NCBI GenBank assembly: GCA_963575745.1
Contig: CAUYUJ010008142.1
Span: 1 to 42,083 of the forward strand
Direction: 5' to 3'
From: Prorocentrum cordatum
Taxonomy: Eukaryota > Sar > Dinophyceae > Prorocentrales > Prorocentraceae
Length of the DNA: 42,083 bases
Of the stretch, positions 40,293 to 42,083 are shown one piece after another. Made by a program: the position numbers and the translations under genes. Each line of letters starts with the position of its first letter. Position 1 is the stretch's first letter. Below the pieces are notes generated by a model. The model did no database searches, had not been told where the DNA came from, and worked only from the letters and a program-made list of their open reading frames with translations.

Positions 40293-40869
40293 AGGGCCTA
40301 CTGTGTAGAGGGCGACGATCTGCGAGAAGCGCGGCGCCTTCCAGTTCGCCATCCAGGGCCCGAATGGAGCTGCGAGTCGAGAGGGGGCAACGAAGAAACA
40401 ACGGGTCAGTGATGGGGGGTGCGAGGGTTGTCTCGGGAAGGGAAGTCATGGCGGACGTGTTCTATTGAGTTTGGCTGGGGCCGCGAGCCCTGGCCGAAAT
40501 CCAGTTCTCATTTATTTGGATGGCGGCCGCGAGGGCGAGAATGAGGGCAGCGATGTGGGGGCCTCATCTCTCCAATGCCGAGACTCCCAAAAGGATGCCG
40601 CGTGACCCGGGGCCGAGCAAAGTAGAGGTTGAGTTGCGCATCCGAATTCACGTGCCCGACCGATGCTGGCGCCCCCGCTGCGTTGGAGGAGAAACAAGGG
40701 GGATGTCGCGCAGGGCGCGGTCTACCGGTGATCTCAGTTTACTGCGCGTGGCTGAGCAGCAAAAGAGGAGATAACGAGGGAGAGGGCAAAGGGGGCCCCA
40801 TCGTTGTCTTGCATTGCTGGGGCGACGAGTTAAATCGGGCCGAGCTCTATCTGCGAGAGGTGTGGTTCC
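40293..40869. other. protease-integrase interval of the copia relic
   Basis: No clear motif. Short frames (for example MAAARARMRAAMWGPHLS at 40520) are not convincing. The HHCC zinc-binding N-terminus of integrase was not found and may be degraded here. Confidence 0.4.
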
Positions 40870-41065
40870 GTTTTCAGTCAAGGTATTCCGTGATTTGCGT
40901 CTTTTCGCTGGTCATTGGATAGTGATGCTCAAGTGCGATGGGGGACCATCCGTTGCGGTGCTCAAGGAAGCGATTGAACGTCCGTCGCGCGACCTTAACG
41001 TGGGAGTGGAAGGCAGTCCCGTCGGCTGCCCCCAGGGGGCAGGCAGGGCCGTGCAAATCCAAAGT
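40870..41065 (+). pseudogene. copia integrase core relic
   Basis: FRDLRLFAGHWIVMLKCDGG and PSVAVLKEAIERPSRDL, then VEGSPVGCPQGAGRAVQIQS, match the copia integrase run 'l.~F.g...v.LKsD.Eps...L', '...~SPvg..QsNG.vE.avq'. The D of LKCDGG (40937-40939) would be the second catalytic Asp. The Glu expected just after the SPVG-Q motif is not evident, which suggests a small deletion. The first catalytic Asp lies upstream in unclear sequence. Confidence 0.65.
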
Positions 41066-41490
41066 GGAGCGTGGAAGGGTGCTTTGGTGCAGAATTTACA
41101 TCGGAATGAATCGTGCACTTGCGCTTTGGTTTGCGGCTCATGCGTTTTCTCTCGTTGAGAAGTTCGCGACAGATGCCGATGGCAAAGCGGCGCGCGCAAG
41201 GTGCCGTGGGCGGAAACTCAACCAGCCGTTGCCCGAGTTTGGAGAATGTGTCATGCATCTGAAGAATCCGCCTGGAAAGGGGGGCGACGACCTCAGAGCG
41301 AGGCTGGGGAGTGGTGTCTTTCTGGGAGTACACGAAACATGTCAACAGTCAATCGTCGGCACTCCAGAAGGCGATATCAAGCATCGAGAGTGCGGGCGCA
41401 GAGGGATCGATGGGGGAAGTGGTATCTGGATGACGTCAACAACGTGAAAGGTAACGCGATTGGAATATGGATGTTAGACCTGGAGTGATA
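41066..41490 (+). pseudogene. copia integrase C-terminal/post-integrase relic
   Basis: MNRALALWFAAHAFSLVEKF, then ATDADGKAARARCRGRKLNQ, LPEFGECVMHLKNPPGKGG, RLGSGVFLGVHETCQQSIVG, and in another frame RWGKWYLDDVNNVKGNAIG. This is the block order 'dGkta.er.~Gr.~...lp.FGe.v.y......~k...~~~~G.flG......~~~~G' found after the catalytic core of dinoflagellate copia elements. One frame change lies near 41370-41400. Confidence 0.65.
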
Positions 41491-41516
41491 CCGCCGATGG
41501 CAGTCTCAGCCGCGGC

Positions 41517-41936
41517 GTGGCTGTTGGCGCCCGGCTATTAGTGGCTCGAGGGGTTGCGGTGGCGAAGTCGGAGTACATGGCCATGGGGCCCGTGCCGGGG
41601 AGCTATGGGTGCGGGGCGATGGCCGGGGGGGGCGCTGCAAACGAGCCGTGCAACGCAGAGTGCTACGGGCGCGTTATCGAGTGCTGCAGAAGGCAAGATG
41701 GCCAGGACATCCGAGATAGGTTAGCAGGGGCTCGGACGAGGATGGGGCCCGAAAGTTCTAGGCAGGACAAGGATGGGGGGATCCACTCGTGGGCGATGGG
41801 CATTGAAGCCTGGTTGGCCGTTCGACGAGGCCGTGAACCTAGAACGCGCGTGTATGCGCCTAGAGACATGGGAGTGAGAGCTCCCGCAGGATTCGGCAAT
41901 GAGAGACATGCGCGTGTGATGAACTGGTGAGATAGA
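41517..41936 (+). pseudogene. copia polyprotein linker after integrase
   Basis: SEYMAMGPVPGSYGCGAMAG and GGAANEPCNAECYGRVIECC resemble the conserved 'y..TpGC.gC.a...g....H...Cr.Ri......' stretch that precedes reverse transcriptase in these elements. The His is Cys or absent. The frame ends at TGA 41928-41930. 41937-42083 shows nothing further. Confidence 0.5.
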
Positions 41937-42083
41937 GAGGATATGCCCGGCGAGCGGAAAGATGATGGCGACGCGGAGCTGGGGGGGCCTCGGACGGGAT
42001 GGGCGGAGTTCCGCGTCGTCTTTGGCGGCGAGGGCGATGGGCGCCCACTGGCGTTGATCCGCCGACGTCATCACCAGTGCAAA

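Larger units (their letters stand above)
38900..42083 (+). mobile_element. decayed Ty1/copia retrotransposon, 5' part (runs off the right edge)
   Basis: Pieces of a copia polyprotein occur in the canonical order gag zinc knuckle, protease, integrase, linker on the + strand, in changing frames with stops between them. Reverse transcriptase and RNase H would lie beyond 42083. It is a relic: key residues are substituted (see component entries). The copia order, with integrase before reverse transcriptase, distinguishes it from Ty3/gypsy. Confidence 0.7.

Overview
The window looks like nuclear DNA of a dinoflagellate, probably a GC-rich, repeat-laden, Prorocentrum- or Polarella-like genome. This is inferred from four things: a candidate GC-AG intron, decayed Ty1/copia coding sequence of the type common in dinoflagellates, several large protein families that I recall only as multicopy uncharacterised dinoflagellate proteins, and the very high load of micro- and minisatellites. 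No ordinary host housekeeping gene, rRNA or tRNA was recognised. Most long open frames are by-products of stop-free repeats.

Layout. 0.17-1.1 kb holds the C-terminal end of a Pif1/RecD-like helicase, with one frame break and a candidate in-frame intron. 1.1-9.2 kb is repeats: a composite 1.1-1.2 kb repeat family containing (CG)n palindromes, a purine microsatellite, a 270-310 bp tandem repeat, ACTCAGACTC-type minisatellites, and a 90-bp satellite array. 9,244-26,653 is a 17,410-bp mobile element inserted inside that 90-bp array. It has perfect 24-bp terminal inverted repeats and an 8-bp target-site duplication (GCGTGGCA). The 90-bp array resumes in the same phase and orientation on the far side (26,654-27,435). 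27.4-36.3 kb is again repeats: a 152-bp array in two places, a 2.3-kb GGA/GAT megasatellite, a CACAACC minisatellite, and a 2.3-kb array of a 100-bp unit with higher-order structure. 36.5-38.6 kb has two more copies of the composite repeat. 38.9-42.1 kb is a decayed Ty1/copia retrotransposon (gag knuckle, protease, integrase) running off the right edge.

The 17.4-kb element is the main result. All its recognisable genes lie on the + strand: (1) a very large protein in several exons (about 9.7-16.7 kb) with two motifs, VDSSPQGG and TSDMGTE, that could be two acidic positions of an RNase-H-fold transposase; (2) a C5-cytosine DNA methyltransferase (about 19.1-21.5 kb) with motifs I, III, IV, VI, VIII and X in order; (3) a protein with a small Cys/His zinc motif and a long charged/helical body (22.4-25.6 kb). 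Between (1) and (2) lies an AT-rich foldback of about 1 kb. A terminal-inverted-repeat DNA transposon that carries its own cytosine methyltransferase is, as far as I know, not a described element type. Dinoflagellate methyltransferases have been reported in retrotransposons, and fungal KDZ DNA transposons are associated with TET/JBP genes, which is an analogous arrangement.

Limits: exon borders are approximate, homology statements rest on memory and motif reading, and several coding regions change frame. Introns, decay and sequencing error cannot be told apart from the sequence alone.
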